This document shows, piece by piece, positions 1 to 8,334 of a DNA stretch of 48,153 nt (position 1 is the first letter of the stretch; every line of letters starts with the position of its first letter). The DNA is taken from assembly GCF_902499175.1 (NCBI RefSeq), contig NZ_CABVQC010000071.1, forward strand, positions 1 to 48,153, given 5' to 3'. Both the position numbers and the translations under genes were made by a program. This DNA comes from Burkholderia aenigmatica (GTDB lineage: Bacteria; Pseudomonadota; Gammaproteobacteria; Burkholderiales; Burkholderiaceae). The notes under the pieces are model-generated. The model was not told the DNA's origin. It saw only the letters and a list, made by a program, of their open reading frames with translations, and did not search any database.

Positions 1-47
1 CGCGCGCGACATCTTGCAGAAGGTCATTCGCGCCAACAGTCGCTTAA

Positions 48-167
48 GTTCCAAACAGAACGGAACACTGCACTAGCAACGAGCGCGAACTCGTCGTGAA
101 TTTCGTTCAACAGTTCACCGACATGCTCAAGGCCAAGCATTCGCCCAAGAGCAAACGGCGCAAGTAA
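48..167 (+). other. possible 3' end of a gene lying mostly outside the window
   Basis: A frame stays open from the stop at 45-47 to a TAA at 165-167 and would end in ELVVNFVQQFTDMLKAKH followed by a lysine/arginine-rich tail. No convincing start or ribosome site is visible, and the other two forward frames at the left edge also stop within 105 bases. It could be the frameshifted end of an upstream gene or chance. I do not recognise it. Confidence 0.2.
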
Positions 168-219
168 CAGTCAAGTCTTGCAGCGGCAAACGTCGCATTC
201 ACTCGGATCAAATTGTTCC

Positions 220-1299
220 ATGCCTGATCTTTCGAACTATACGGGCAACCCGCCGAATGCGTTCGCACTGAGCGTCATCCATGCGCTGGAAGCTGCCGGC
301 TTTACTATCGGTCCCACGACGCAGGGTCCGAATGATCAGAGAAAGACTCTCCGTATCACTTGGCGCGGCGTGCACGTCGGGAATATGCACGAGAATCTCT
401 GGGGGCATAATCCTCCATATGCTTGCTTGTACCGGTTCGAGAAGAACCGTGCCAAGGCTCCCCCAGGCTTCGACAAGATTGAATTCGCTCAGCGACGTGG
501 TTGCGACCCGAATCTGCTGCAGGTCCATAGCGACTATAGCGGCTCGTATCTTTGGGTCAAAGATGAAGCGACGAGTCTGCTTCTGATGCGAGACTGGGCG
601 AGTAGGATCGACGACGAAAATCGGCTTGAATCGGATTGGTCCGAGCCAGAATTGAGAGCGTCGGTCGTCGCGTATCTCGACATGGCACGTCGGCTCCGGA
701 ACGGGCAACCCGTTGTAAAGAAGCAGGTCTATCGAGACCTCTCCGCGGGAATTGGCCGGTCCGAAAAATCGTGCGAATACCGGATGCAAAACATCTCCCA
801 TGTCTTAGCTCTCATGGGACGAGACTGGATACCCGGCCTCCCACCGGCAAAGAACGTGGGGGTGAGGGTCACTGAGCAGATAGAAACGCTCATCTGCGAA
901 CTGGAAGGCCGCCACGAATCGCCGAAGGCTACCGAAGCAGCTACGGTCGCCAAGTTTCGCAAGACGCTGAAGCAACGCCCCGCAGGAAGCAAAACGCCCC
1001 AAAAAACTACATCAACCACGACCAGCGTCGTACGGGATCCGCAGGTCAAAGCATGGGTGCTGGAGCGAGCAAATGGGACATGCGAGGCTTGTGACCAACC
1101 GGCTCCGTTTATCGGCGCAGACGGTTTCCCATTTTTTGAGGTCCATCATCTCCGCAGACTTGCGGACGACGGATCGGATACGCCAACGAACGCGGTCGCC
1201 GTTTGCCCGAACTGCCATCGACGGCTCCACTTCTCGGAAAATGCTCGCGCGTATCGAGAAACGCTCTATGGAAAGGTCGCTGAGCTGGTGCGCGAGTAG
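220..1299 (+). CDS. HNH endonuclease family protein (McrA-like)
   Basis: The 359-residue product ends in a clear HNH nuclease domain with zinc-binding cysteine pairs: C288-x2-C291, the EVHH core at 307-310 (catalytic histidine), N324 and C329-x2-C332-H333. The first ~230 residues form a separate, unrecognised region. Many HNH proteins of this layout are modification-dependent restriction enzymes, with the N-terminal part recognising DNA; that specificity is inference here. I chose the ATG at 220 over an upstream TTG at 178 because a normal start codon gives a plausible N-terminus, though no strong ribosome site is visible for either. It faces a small gene tail to tail and lies close to a SIR2-STAND defence gene, which supports a defence role. 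Confidence 0.8.
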   Translation: MPDLSNYTGNPPNAFALSVIHALEAAGFTIGPTTQGPNDQRKTLRITWRGVHVGNMHENLWGHNPPYACLYRFEKNRAKAPPGFDKIEFAQRRGCDPNLLQVHSDYSGSYLWVKDEATSLLLMRDWASRIDDENRLESDWSEPELRASVVAYLDMARRLRNGQPVVKKQVYRDLSAGIGRSEKSCEYRMQNISHVLALMGRDWIPGLPPAKNVGVRVTEQIETLICELEGRHESPKATEAATVAKFRKTLKQRPAGSKTPQKTTSTTTSVVRDPQVKAWVLERANGTCEACDQPAPFIGADGFPFFEVHHLRRLADDGSDTPTNAVAVCPNCHRRLHFSENARAYRETLYGKVAELVRE

Positions 1300-1304
1300 C
1301 AATC

Positions 1305-1541
1305 TCAGGAATTGGGTGGGCGACCGCTGTACGCCGCCCACATCGATTCAATGAGCCCCGCGTCCACTTCGCCGGCCTCGAATCCTGGAACGTCTTCGAC
1401 AAGCAACCACAGTTTCTCTATGAAAGCTGCTCGCGAGAGGTCGCCGCCGAAATCGTCACACACCGCCGCAGCCAGCTCGCAAATCTGCTCGTTGGTCAAC
1501 GTCGGGAAATCGTTGGGGTGTTGAATGTCGTCCCCCCGCAT
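1305..1541 (-). CDS. small hypothetical protein (78 aa)
   Basis: This minus-strand frame encodes an acidic, helix-rich protein with a natural composition (for example LTNEQICELAAAVCDD and FIEKLWLLVEDVPGFEAG). The ATG at 1541 has a GGAG-type ribosome site about six bases upstream, so I prefer it to the GTG at 1556. It ends six bases from the HNH gene, facing it. I recognise no family. The compact helical composition would suit a regulator or a small partner protein, but nothing shows that. Confidence 0.5.
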   Translation of the reverse strand: MRGDDIQHPNDFPTLTNEQICELAAAVCDDFGGDLSRAAFIEKLWLLVEDVPGFEAGEVDAGLIESMWAAYSGRPPNS

Positions 1542-1713
1542 CCCGACTCCGGGCACAACATCGTCGTCTGTTTGACCAGAGAGGCAGAATTTGTACGCGT
1601 CTAGCCGTCACCACAGCCTAAAGCGTATCTTATAGCCCCTCCGCGCCCACGCTACTTTTGTTCATCATTCCAAACCACACTATGCTGGCACAGTTAGTAA
1701 AGGGGGAACAAAT

Positions 1714-4233
1714 TCATTTCGTTGACGAGTCCTTCCCGCGCGCAAGCTTAATTTTTAGCCAGCTTGCCATGAGCTCCCGAATACGCTGCTGTCCGTAGTG
1801 CGTTTTAAAGCAACTTGCATCATGCGCTGCCTTAATCCAACGATCCCAATGAGACTCGACCAAAGAAAAAGACACGTCATCTCGTCCAAAATGCTGCGCG
1901 TATCTGAGCGTATTCGAAAAAAAAGTGACATATGGATGCTCGAACGAAAGATCATTCCGCTCGGCAGCCATTCGCGCATCGTCTAATGCCGCGACACCTT
2001 CTGTATAAATCTCCTTAGATTCCTGCGAATTTGACTCCGCTATGTGGTTTGCCTGAACAAGGCATATATAGCCCAATGTATTATAAGCGAAGGCGTGTCG
2101 CTCTAGACTGACAGCTTTCTGAGAATACGAATATGCCTTCTGGAAATTACCAGCCTTCGACTCCAAAATGGCTCGCTGATCCCAAAATCGCGAACTCCAC
2201 CCGTATATTGGCTCCAATTCAGCATAAAATTCGAATGCCTGCAATTGCAAACTATTCACCACCTCTTCGACGTCCAATATTTCACGAACAATGCGATGAG
2301 GAAGTAATTTTGCCTTAATTGTTTTCGGATTGATTGCAGGTGCCAAATGTTGACAAACGAGAAGCATAGCGTCATATTTCTGACCAACCGTTTGGAACTT
2401 CCAGAGTTCCTCGCTAATCACGCGGTGACGGAGACGCAGGCCTTTACGCTCTCGCACAATAATCCCGTCCGAACCTAGCGCCTCTTCAAGTAGAGCCTTG
2501 AATCGGTCAAAGTGGGCCCCAGCCGCCCTCATTGCCGTCGCAATCGGCAGCAAATGGCCGAATCGATGCACGCAGGCAACAACTGTCGACACATTTTTTG
2601 TCGCTGCGTCTCGCAACTCCGCATCAATGTAATCTGAGATGCGCGCCTTAAATCCCTTGGAGTACTCTGCCTGTGAGAGCGACTCGAAAAGCTCGCGATG
2701 GCAAGCGTCCCGAAAGAAATCGAACACTTGCCGGTCAGATTTCCGTACCAGCGACCCAAGCCGTGCAACCTTGCGTCGGTGCGCTATAAGCCCCCAAAGA
2801 TCCGAGTCATCCAGCCTGCTATACAGGTACTCACGTCGATACTTATCCGGCACGTCGATTTTCAGTGCACGAAGGCGGCGTGGACGTTCAGCAGCGATAA
2901 TAACGCACTGGATTCCGGCCTCCGCACAACGAGTCGCCAATTTACCAATCCCAGCACTGTGATCGGCAGCGTCATCAAAAATAAGAGCTGTCTTGGGTGC
3001 TGCGCTCAAAAAACCCAAGCAAGCGTCTACATCAATTGATTCTTCGTTCCTAAAAAAATAAGATGTATAGCCGTACTGCACAATATCTTTGGCAATCCGC
3101 AGGCAGGCCGCAGTTTTTCCTGTAGCCAAAGTTCCATGCAGGATGTAGACATAACTTCCACGTTGCTTTTCTATATCCCGTATTACATTTCCAGTCACTT
3201 TAAATATAACATCTTTGCCGCTCACTATATCCAGCCAAGTTGGCTCATCTCCACCATAGAAATCCGTACCAAGATCGATCAGATCCGCGCGTGGATCTAG
3301 CTTCCTAAATTGAATAGAGAAGCGCTCGAACACCCCGTTCTTCACGGCAATTTTTTCGAGTGAATTCTTATATTCACCAATATCCTCCAACAATGCCGAG
3401 AAAAAAGCATCCCCGGTAGCCTCGACGGGGATCAGGCCAAAGCGCTCCAACCTTATCTTCAACGCCGGCGATACTTCTTTTAACACTATTACTGAAGGGA
3501 AACCCGTGGCAATCCGTGACTGATTTTTTGTTCGCGTCGCAATTGCGAAATCGGGCTCCTCCGCCAACCGAGCACCACAAATTATAAACGGATCCTGCAC
3601 GTAAGCAGTTTCGAATGCCGCGTGCCAAGGAGGCACGGTTCGTACAACGTTAGAGTACTCTACCAATCCGAAAATTAAATCCTCACCGTCCCCACCCACT
3701 CTTTCCGCGAGTCCGTGTAGATGTATAACCTGAACCTCGGATGCAGACTTCTCCGGCGGTGAAAATTTATCCCGCCACGAGACAGGGCTTATTTTTCTAA
3801 ATTTTGCCTTATTATTTTCCCCATCGAAAACACGCTCCAATACGTCGTCGATATTGAGAGTCCATATGCGATGCCACCGAATATCAAATAATTTCGCCTG
3901 CCACGTCGGTGAACATTGCATAAATCGCTTTCTAAGGTACTCGTTTAGTTTCGTTCTGTCTTGTACCTTTGCTTCTTCGTATACGATGGCGAGATTGCCT
4001 TCCTCGGCCGGATCGACGATCGTAGAGGTTCGGTCCAAAATTTCTTTTGCGACTTTCGCAGCAACCTGGAGTTCACCGCCATCCCCACCGCGGGCACCAA
4101 TGCTTACACCAGCGCCACATAGAAGGTGATACTGACCTTCTGCCAAACCTTGCAACAGGACAGGTATCAGGTCGACCGGTACGCCCATCTGGGCAACCCT
4201 CGACAGATTCGCATCATATTTTTCCGACCCCAC
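1714..4233 (-). CDS. SIR2-domain STAND NTPase, Avs5-like antiphage protein
   Basis: The 839-residue protein starts with a SIR2-type NAD-hydrolase domain: LLCGAGVSIGA at 38-48, IWTLNIDD at 123-130 (the TxNxD motif) and VIHLHGL at 169-175 with the catalytic-type histidine. A P-loop NTPase follows, with HGTLATGKT at 366-374 (Walker A) and TALIFDDAAD at 415-424 (Walker B). The C-terminal ~350 residues are helical with TPR-like stretches, as expected for a sensor. SIR2-STAND fusions such as Avs5 are known to sense phage proteins and kill the infected cell by depleting NAD; activity of this one is inferred. The GTG start at 4233 is preceded by an AAGGGG-like ribosome site. The gene is visibly AT-richer than all neighbours, suggesting separate acquisition. 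It lies outside the ICE, just upstream of the tRNA used for integration. Confidence 0.8.
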   Translation of the reverse strand: MGSEKYDANLSRVAQMGVPVDLIPVLLQGLAEGQYHLLCGAGVSIGARGGDGGELQVAAKVAKEILDRTSTIVDPAEEGNLAIVYEEAKVQDRTKLNEYLRKRFMQCSPTWQAKLFDIRWHRIWTLNIDDVLERVFDGENNKAKFRKISPVSWRDKFSPPEKSASEVQVIHLHGLAERVGGDGEDLIFGLVEYSNVVRTVPPWHAAFETAYVQDPFIICGARLAEEPDFAIATRTKNQSRIATGFPSVIVLKEVSPALKIRLERFGLIPVEATGDAFFSALLEDIGEYKNSLEKIAVKNGVFERFSIQFRKLDPRADLIDLGTDFYGGDEPTWLDIVSGKDVIFKVTGNVIRDIEKQRGSYVYILHGTLATGKTAACLRIAKDIVQYGYTSYFFRNEESIDVDACLGFLSAAPKTALIFDDAADHSAGIGKLATRCAEAGIQCVIIAAERPRRLRALKIDVPDKYRREYLYSRLDDSDLWGLIAHRRKVARLGSLVRKSDRQVFDFFRDACHRELFESLSQAEYSKGFKARISDYIDAELRDAATKNVSTVVACVHRFGHLLPIATAMRAAGAHFDRFKALLEEALGSDGIIVRERKGLRLRHRVISEELWKFQTVGQKYDAMLLVCQHLAPAINPKTIKAKLLPHRIVREILDVEEVVNSLQLQAFEFYAELEPIYGWSSRFWDQRAILESKAGNFQKAYSYSQKAVSLERHAFAYNTLGYICLVQANHIAESNSQESKEIYTEGVAALDDARMAAERNDLSFEHPYVTFFSNTLRYAQHFGRDDVSFSLVESHWDRWIKAAHDASCFKTHYGQQRIRELMASWLKIKLARGKDSSTK

Positions 4234-4357
4234 GGTGATCCCCTTGGTTCTAGATTTCTACCTATCTTAAAGAGAACAATCCTCAGAGCCAATGGCGATG
4301 CCACCGTTTCATTGTCGAGCCATGCCAGTTTCGATGCCAGCAGCCAGAATCCGACGC

Positions 4358-4387
4358 TTGCCATCCCCACCCAAACCCCTGTAGAAT
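4358..4387 (+). promoter_or_regulatory. probable tRNA-Gly promoter
   Basis: TTGCCA at 4358-4363 and TAGAAT at 4382-4387 are separated by 18 bases and end ten bases before the mature tRNA 5' end, a good sigma-70 arrangement for a tRNA gene. Confidence 0.6.
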
Positions 4388-4397
4388 TACGCGTTCT

Positions 4398-4472
4398 GCG
4401 GGCGTCGTATAATGGCCATTACCTCAGCTTCCCAAGCTGATGACGTGGGTTCGATTCCCATCGCCCGCTCCA
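4398..4472 (+). tRNA. tRNA-Gly (anticodon CCC), ICE integration site
   Basis: The acceptor arm GCGGGCG (4398-4404) pairs perfectly with CGCCCGC (4462-4468), followed by discriminator T and an encoded CCA (4470-4472). The anticodon arm is TCAGC-TTCCCAA-GCTGA, giving anticodon CCC. The T arm GTGGGTTCGATTCCCAT is canonical. ICEs and genomic islands of the ICEclc/PAGI-2 group are known to integrate in the 3' end of tRNA-Gly genes, and the integrase gene begins 240 bases downstream in the expected orientation. Confidence 0.96.
4451..4472 (+). other. probable attL (3' end of tRNA-Gly)
   Basis: Integrases of this family recombine inside the 3' end of the tRNA, restoring it with element-borne sequence. 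The exact crossover and repeat length cannot be defined, because the matching attR repeat is not in this window. I found no second copy of TTCGATTCCCATCGCCCGC downstream. Confidence 0.5.
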
Positions 4473-4528
4473 CTTCGACTTTCCAGGGACTTCCACCGAA
4501 CGCCAGGGAACGTCGTAAGTCATTGTCA

Positions 4529-4557
4529 GGATTGAGATTTTTACCTGATCTCAATCC
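4529..4557. repeat. 10-bp perfect inverted repeat between attL and int
   Basis: GGATTGAGAT (4529-4538) and ATCTCAATCC (4548-4557) form a perfect 10-bp stem with a 9-base loop, extendable by GTCA/TGAC across a small bulge. Its place between the tRNA and the integrase suits an integrase or excisionase arm site, a terminator for the tRNA transcript, or control of int expression. The rest of 4473-4712 shows no gene. Confidence 0.55.
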
Positions 4558-4712
4558 ACTGACATCCAGCGAAATCCACTCCCAGCCGGTTCTAACTGGT
4601 ACGTTGAGCGGTACACTGGCAATACGGAGGTCCCCAAAACCGTATTGTTGCTGGAGGAGCCGGGGTTCCGTCGGGAACATGGCATCCAACTCGCTTCGCA
4701 GGAGTTGGACTC

Positions 4713-6641
4713 ATGCTTTCAGACCTCCAGGTTCGACAGGCCAAGGTGACCGGCAAGGCGTATTCGCTTGTCGATTTCGACGGTCTCTACTTCTACATCT
4801 CCGCCACCGGCTTCAAGGCCTGGCACTTCCGCTTCACTTGGGGCGGCAAGCGCGAGCGCATGTCCTTCGGTGGCTATCCCGCGCTTTCCCTGAAAGACGC
4901 TCGCAATCTGCGCGACGAGGCCCGGGCCATGCTGGCCAAGGGCATCAACCCGCATTCGGAGCGCAAGCGCAAGCGCCACGCCATCGTCCTGGCGGGCGAG
5001 CACACCTTCCAGGCCATCTACGACAAATGGCTGGCCCACCGCAGCCTCTCTCTGGAAAATGAGGGCCGCCAAAGTACGCCCAAGCAGATCGGGCGCGTCT
5101 TCGCCAAGGACGTGTTTCCCGTATTGCGCCACCTGACCATCTACGACGTCACCCGCGCCCACCTGCTGGACATCATCGGCAGAGTGGAAAAGCGTGGCTC
5201 GCTGTCGGTGGCCGAGAAGCTGCGCACCTGGTTCAGCCAGCTATTCACCTACGCCTCGGTGGTGGTGCCCAACATGGGCGACAACCCGGCCAAGGATTTG
5301 GACGTGGTGGCGATGCCGCTGCCCCCGGTGGAGAACAATCCCTTTTTGCGCATGCCCGAGCTGCCGGCAATGCTGCAGACGTTGCGCAAGTACAGCGGTC
5401 GCCTGAATACGCAACTGGGTCTACGTCTGCTGCTGCTCACGGGCGTGCGCACCGGTGAATTGCGCTACGCCACGCCCGATCAGTTTGATCTGGAGCGCGG
5501 TCTGTGGATCATCCCGGTTGTCAGGCTCAAGCAACGCAAGCAGCTCACCAAGAAGAAGCGCCAGCGTTTCGCCGACATCCCGCCATACATCGTGCCACTG
5601 TCGTTGCAGGCACAAGAGGTCGTTCGTCATTTGCTGGGAAATCTGAAGCCAGCACAGGTGTATCTCATCCCCGGTGATTGGTGCCTGAAAAACCCTCTGA
5701 GCGAGAACACGCTCAATGGCGCGCTCAAGCGTATGGGCTATGAAGACCAACTCACTGGGCATGGCGTTCGCGCCACCATCTCGACTGCGCTCAATGAATT
5801 GGGGTATCCGCCCAAGTGGGTAGACGCCCAACTTTCGCATGCCGATCCGGATCGGATCAGCGCGACCTACAACCACGCCGAGTACGTCGAGCAACGCCGC
5901 GTCATGATGCAGGACTGGGCCGACCGGCTGGACTTGTTCGAGCAGAATCAGGTCGAAGTTGCCAGCACGCACTTGACCATCACGTTGCAGGGCCTGCCCA
6001 CAATCGCCGGACAGGCGGCAGCGCAGCCGCCCGCCCTGAATCCAAACGCCCCTCAGTTGATCGTTGCGCCTGCACCCGATGCACCAGCGGTTCCAGCTTC
6101 CGTCTATCGACTTTCGGCGGTGCATCTGCCCGAGTACGCGCGACCCACGCTGTCAGAGGTGCAGCGCGAGCGCTTGCAATTGCTGGAGATATTCGAGGCA
6201 TCCCACAACCTGTCGGTGGCCGATTACGCCAAGCTGGTTGGCAAGTCCCGCCGCTGGATCACTTACGAGATTCAGGCCGGCAATCTCCTGTCGATCCATC
6301 TGGGTCACCGTGGGCAGCGCGTCCCGGACTGGCAACTCGACCCCATCAAGCGCAAGCTGATTCAGGCTGTCCTGAAGCTGGTGCCGCGCGGTATCGACAC
6401 CTGGCACATCTATCACGCACTGCTGCGGCCATACGATGCCCTGGGCAAGTGTCCAGTCATCGAGGCCGTCGATCCGACCAACCTGCATCTTGCAGCTCGA
6501 CTGGTCGCCGCACATGCCATAGAAACCGATGAGCTTGCAGAGCAATCGGAGGCGTCTCCGGTGCTGGCCAGGCAGACTGTAGAGCGCCTGGTAAAAACGG
6601 CAATGTTGGTTGATATGCCCGAAGATCCCGTCGCCCGTTGA
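4713..6641 (+). CDS. tyrosine integrase of the P4/IntB13 type (ICE integrase)
   Basis: This 642-residue site-specific recombinase begins with the integrase DUF4102-type domain (YSLVDFDGLYFYI, WGGKRERMSFGGYPALSL) and has a catalytic domain with R246 (TGVRTGEL), H350-x-x-R353 (HGVR), H376 (LSHADPDR) and nucleophile Y386 (SATYNHAEY). A further ~240 residues follow the tyrosine, including a helix-turn-helix-like stretch near 515-560. Ordinary P4-type integrases have about 400 residues; long ones like IntB13 of ICEclc (about 657) belong to ICEs of this kind. The ATG at 4713 has an AGGAGT ribosome site. It should cut and rejoin the element at the tRNA-Gly 3' end. It points into the element, and the partition genes follow in the same orientation. 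Confidence 0.93.
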   Translation: MLSDLQVRQAKVTGKAYSLVDFDGLYFYISATGFKAWHFRFTWGGKRERMSFGGYPALSLKDARNLRDEARAMLAKGINPHSERKRKRHAIVLAGEHTFQAIYDKWLAHRSLSLENEGRQSTPKQIGRVFAKDVFPVLRHLTIYDVTRAHLLDIIGRVEKRGSLSVAEKLRTWFSQLFTYASVVVPNMGDNPAKDLDVVAMPLPPVENNPFLRMPELPAMLQTLRKYSGRLNTQLGLRLLLLTGVRTGELRYATPDQFDLERGLWIIPVVRLKQRKQLTKKKRQRFADIPPYIVPLSLQAQEVVRHLLGNLKPAQVYLIPGDWCLKNPLSENTLNGALKRMGYEDQLTGHGVRATISTALNELGYPPKWVDAQLSHADPDRISATYNHAEYVEQRRVMMQDWADRLDLFEQNQVEVASTHLTITLQGLPTIAGQAAAQPPALNPNAPQLIVAPAPDAPAVPASVYRLSAVHLPEYARPTLSEVQRERLQLLEIFEASHNLSVADYAKLVGKSRRWITYEIQAGNLLSIHLGHRGQRVPDWQLDPIKRKLIQAVLKLVPRGIDTWHIYHALLRPYDALGKCPVIEAVDPTNLHLAARLVAAHAIETDELAEQSEASPVLARQTVERLVKTAMLVDMPEDPVAR

Positions 6642-7205
6642 GCTGAGGCCGGGCGGCAGCACCGTCCGGTCAAGGTCAAAGGAGGGAACGTCGATCGCTT
6701 CGCATGGCCGCCCATCCGTCTTCTGCGCGGCCAACTCGCAATTTCCACGTTTTGGCAGGCAGCGTTTAGCGTCGGATCAGCGCTCGGCAGTCACCATAGG
6801 CGACTTCTCGGTAATGCTATCTCGCTATATCAGTATCTCGATCGGATATGACACCAGCGGATTTTCGTTGCCAATCTCAAGCCCCGATCAATAGATTCCG
6901 AGCGTTCGCCGCTTTTTGAAACCGCTGGCGCATCAGACCATACCGATACGGTTTTGCGAGAGCAGCCACTTCTCACGATCCTGATAGCGCAAGCGTCACT
7001 GTCGAGCCGCGACAGACGCTCGGTTTTCTTGTGCCCGATGGATTTTTGCACATCGAGCACACAACGCCTACTCGTTGCGCGAACTGATCAGAAGTCATCA
7101 AAAGCGGGCGTCATCACTCGCGTCTTGCGCGGACAACAGGCCGACCATGAGGACGGCTGCAAAAGCAGTCGGCCCTGTAGTTCTTCTCCTGGAAGGAGAC
7201 GGAGC
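6642..7205. other. 564-bp intergenic region after int
   Basis: No frame here has convincing composition or a ribosome site. The stretch is somewhat AT-richer than its neighbours. Near its end, CGGCTGC-AAAA-GCAGTCG at about 7154-7171 forms a short hairpin just before the ribosome site of the next gene. A promoter for the downstream block is expected here but I cannot place it firmly. Confidence 0.5.
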
Positions 7206-7961
7206 ATGCACGAGAACAAAAATGATGCACCAACATCAAAGGTGTTCTACCGCCCGCTCGAAGCGTCCATCCGCTGGGCCGGACTGCTGCGATACGAGCA
7301 GGTGATCCTGGCTTCGGTCTCGTCGCCTATGGATCTGCCGCAGTCGCTGGACTGCCCGCGTTTGGGCGAACTGCGGCTGTACACCGACCGCATCTATGAC
7401 GGCATCCTCAACGGGGAACTGCCCTTCGGGCAGCATGGCATCACGACACGCGACACCGCGTTGATCGAATCGCCTGATCTGACGGTACGTCATGTCGATC
7501 TGAAGTGCTGGATGCGCCAGCACTACCCCGAGCAGCGGCCCGGCTTTCTCTTCTCCCGCAGCGAGCGCATCATCCATCCCTTCATCTCCCTAGAAACAGG
7601 GCAAGCCATGCTGGTCGAACGCCAGGGTTTGAAATCCGCCCTGGAACAGACCAAACGTCAGCTTCGCGAGTTGCAGGACAAGCATGACGCGCTGCTCAAG
7701 CAGTCCACGGTGATTTCGGCATGCGCGCAGTGTCCGATCAGTGATCGGGCCGAGGCCACCTACCTGAACATCGTTGGCGCCCTGTTAGAGCTGATGCTCG
7801 GCCAGTCGCCATCGGGCACGCCGTACTCCAGCTTCAAGACGCAGGAGGCCGTGGTCAGCGCGCTGGTCGCCCATCACAGCGGCGCCATGGGTATCGCGGA
7901 GCGGACATTGAACGGCAAGTTCGCCACCGCCAGGCGCCGGTTGCGTAGCGCCTCCCGCTGA
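7206..7961 (+). CDS. conserved ICE protein of unknown function (251 aa)
   Basis: From the ATG at 7206, with a strong GGAAGGAGACGGAG ribosome site, the product is a soluble 251-residue protein. It has an N-terminal region rich in WAGLLRYE / SLDCPRLGELRLYTDRIYDG, a coiled-coil-like segment around 143-170 (LKSALEQTKRQLRELQDKHD) and a conserved C-terminus (SPSGTPYSSFKTQEAVVSAL, GIAERTLNGKFATARRRL). Proteins of this type are familiar to me just upstream of alpA/parA in PFGI-1-like ICEs, but their function is not established. The C-terminal part with regularly spaced basic residues could bind DNA; that is inference. A longer upstream open frame from 6954 lacks a ribosome site. Confidence 0.8.
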   Translation: MHENKNDAPTSKVFYRPLEASIRWAGLLRYEQVILASVSSPMDLPQSLDCPRLGELRLYTDRIYDGILNGELPFGQHGITTRDTALIESPDLTVRHVDLKCWMRQHYPEQRPGFLFSRSERIIHPFISLETGQAMLVERQGLKSALEQTKRQLRELQDKHDALLKQSTVISACAQCPISDRAEATYLNIVGALLELMLGQSPSGTPYSSFKTQEAVVSALVAHHSGAMGIAERTLNGKFATARRRLRSASR

Positions 7962-7992
7962 GATTTGCCAGCTTGTATGTGCAGTCGCGGAG

Positions 7993-8036
7993 ATTGCATT
8001 TGCAATGTCTTTTCGCTGCCGTGTCTATTGAATAGA
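7993..8036. promoter_or_regulatory. two palindromes in the alpA leader
   Basis: ATTGCA-TT-TGCAAT at 7993-8006 and TCTATT-G-AATAGA at 8024-8036 are two perfect, AT-rich palindromes less than 80 bases upstream of the alpA start. They are good candidates for operators of the regulator or overlapping promoter elements. The binding protein is unknown. Confidence 0.4.
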
Positions 8037-8079
8037 GGTCACGCCAACAAACGCCACTGAGCGTTCAGGAGTGACCGCC

Positions 8080-8292
8080 ATGTCGCAAACACCTGTACTG
8101 CCGCCAAACGAGCGCCGCATCCTGCGCCTGGAAGAAGTCGAAGCGAAATCCGGTTTCAAGCGCGCCCACATCTACAACCTGATGAAGAAACGCCAGTTCC
8201 CGCAGGCGCTGCGTCTGGGCGTGCGCGCCGTGGGCTGGGACTCCATCGAAATCGATCAGTGGATCGACGAGCGCGTCAACAACAGGGCCTGA
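8080..8292 (+). CDS. AlpA-family transcriptional regulator
   Basis: The 70-residue product has the AlpA/MerR-like winged-helix signature: ILRLEEVEAKSGFKRAHIYNLM (helix-turn-helix), KKRQFPQALRLG and WDSIEIDQWIDERV. AlpA-type proteins are small DNA-binding regulators, first known from P4-like elements, that control excision or expression of mobile-element genes. I chose ATG 8080 over GTG 8071 because AGGAG at 8067-8071 is then correctly spaced and the GTG overlaps it. It leads the parA-parB block, 42 bases before parA, and is probably cotranscribed with it. Confidence 0.9.
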   Translation: MSQTPVLPPNERRILRLEEVEAKSGFKRAHIYNLMKKRQFPQALRLGVRAVGWDSIEIDQWIDERVNNRA

Positions 8293-8334
8293 CCCGTTCT
8301 CCCGCGGACTTCCCATCCTCACACGGAGAACGCC

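Noticed and set aside
208..801. 197-codon minus-strand frame opposite the HNH gene
   Set aside because: The plus strand encodes the HNH domain in a continuous frame; the minus frame lacks a start signal and family features.
6642..7205. short frames after int (6610-6894 and 6954-7205) as genes
   Set aside because: They have no ribosome site and poor composition; the latter is just an in-frame upstream extension of the gene starting at 7206.
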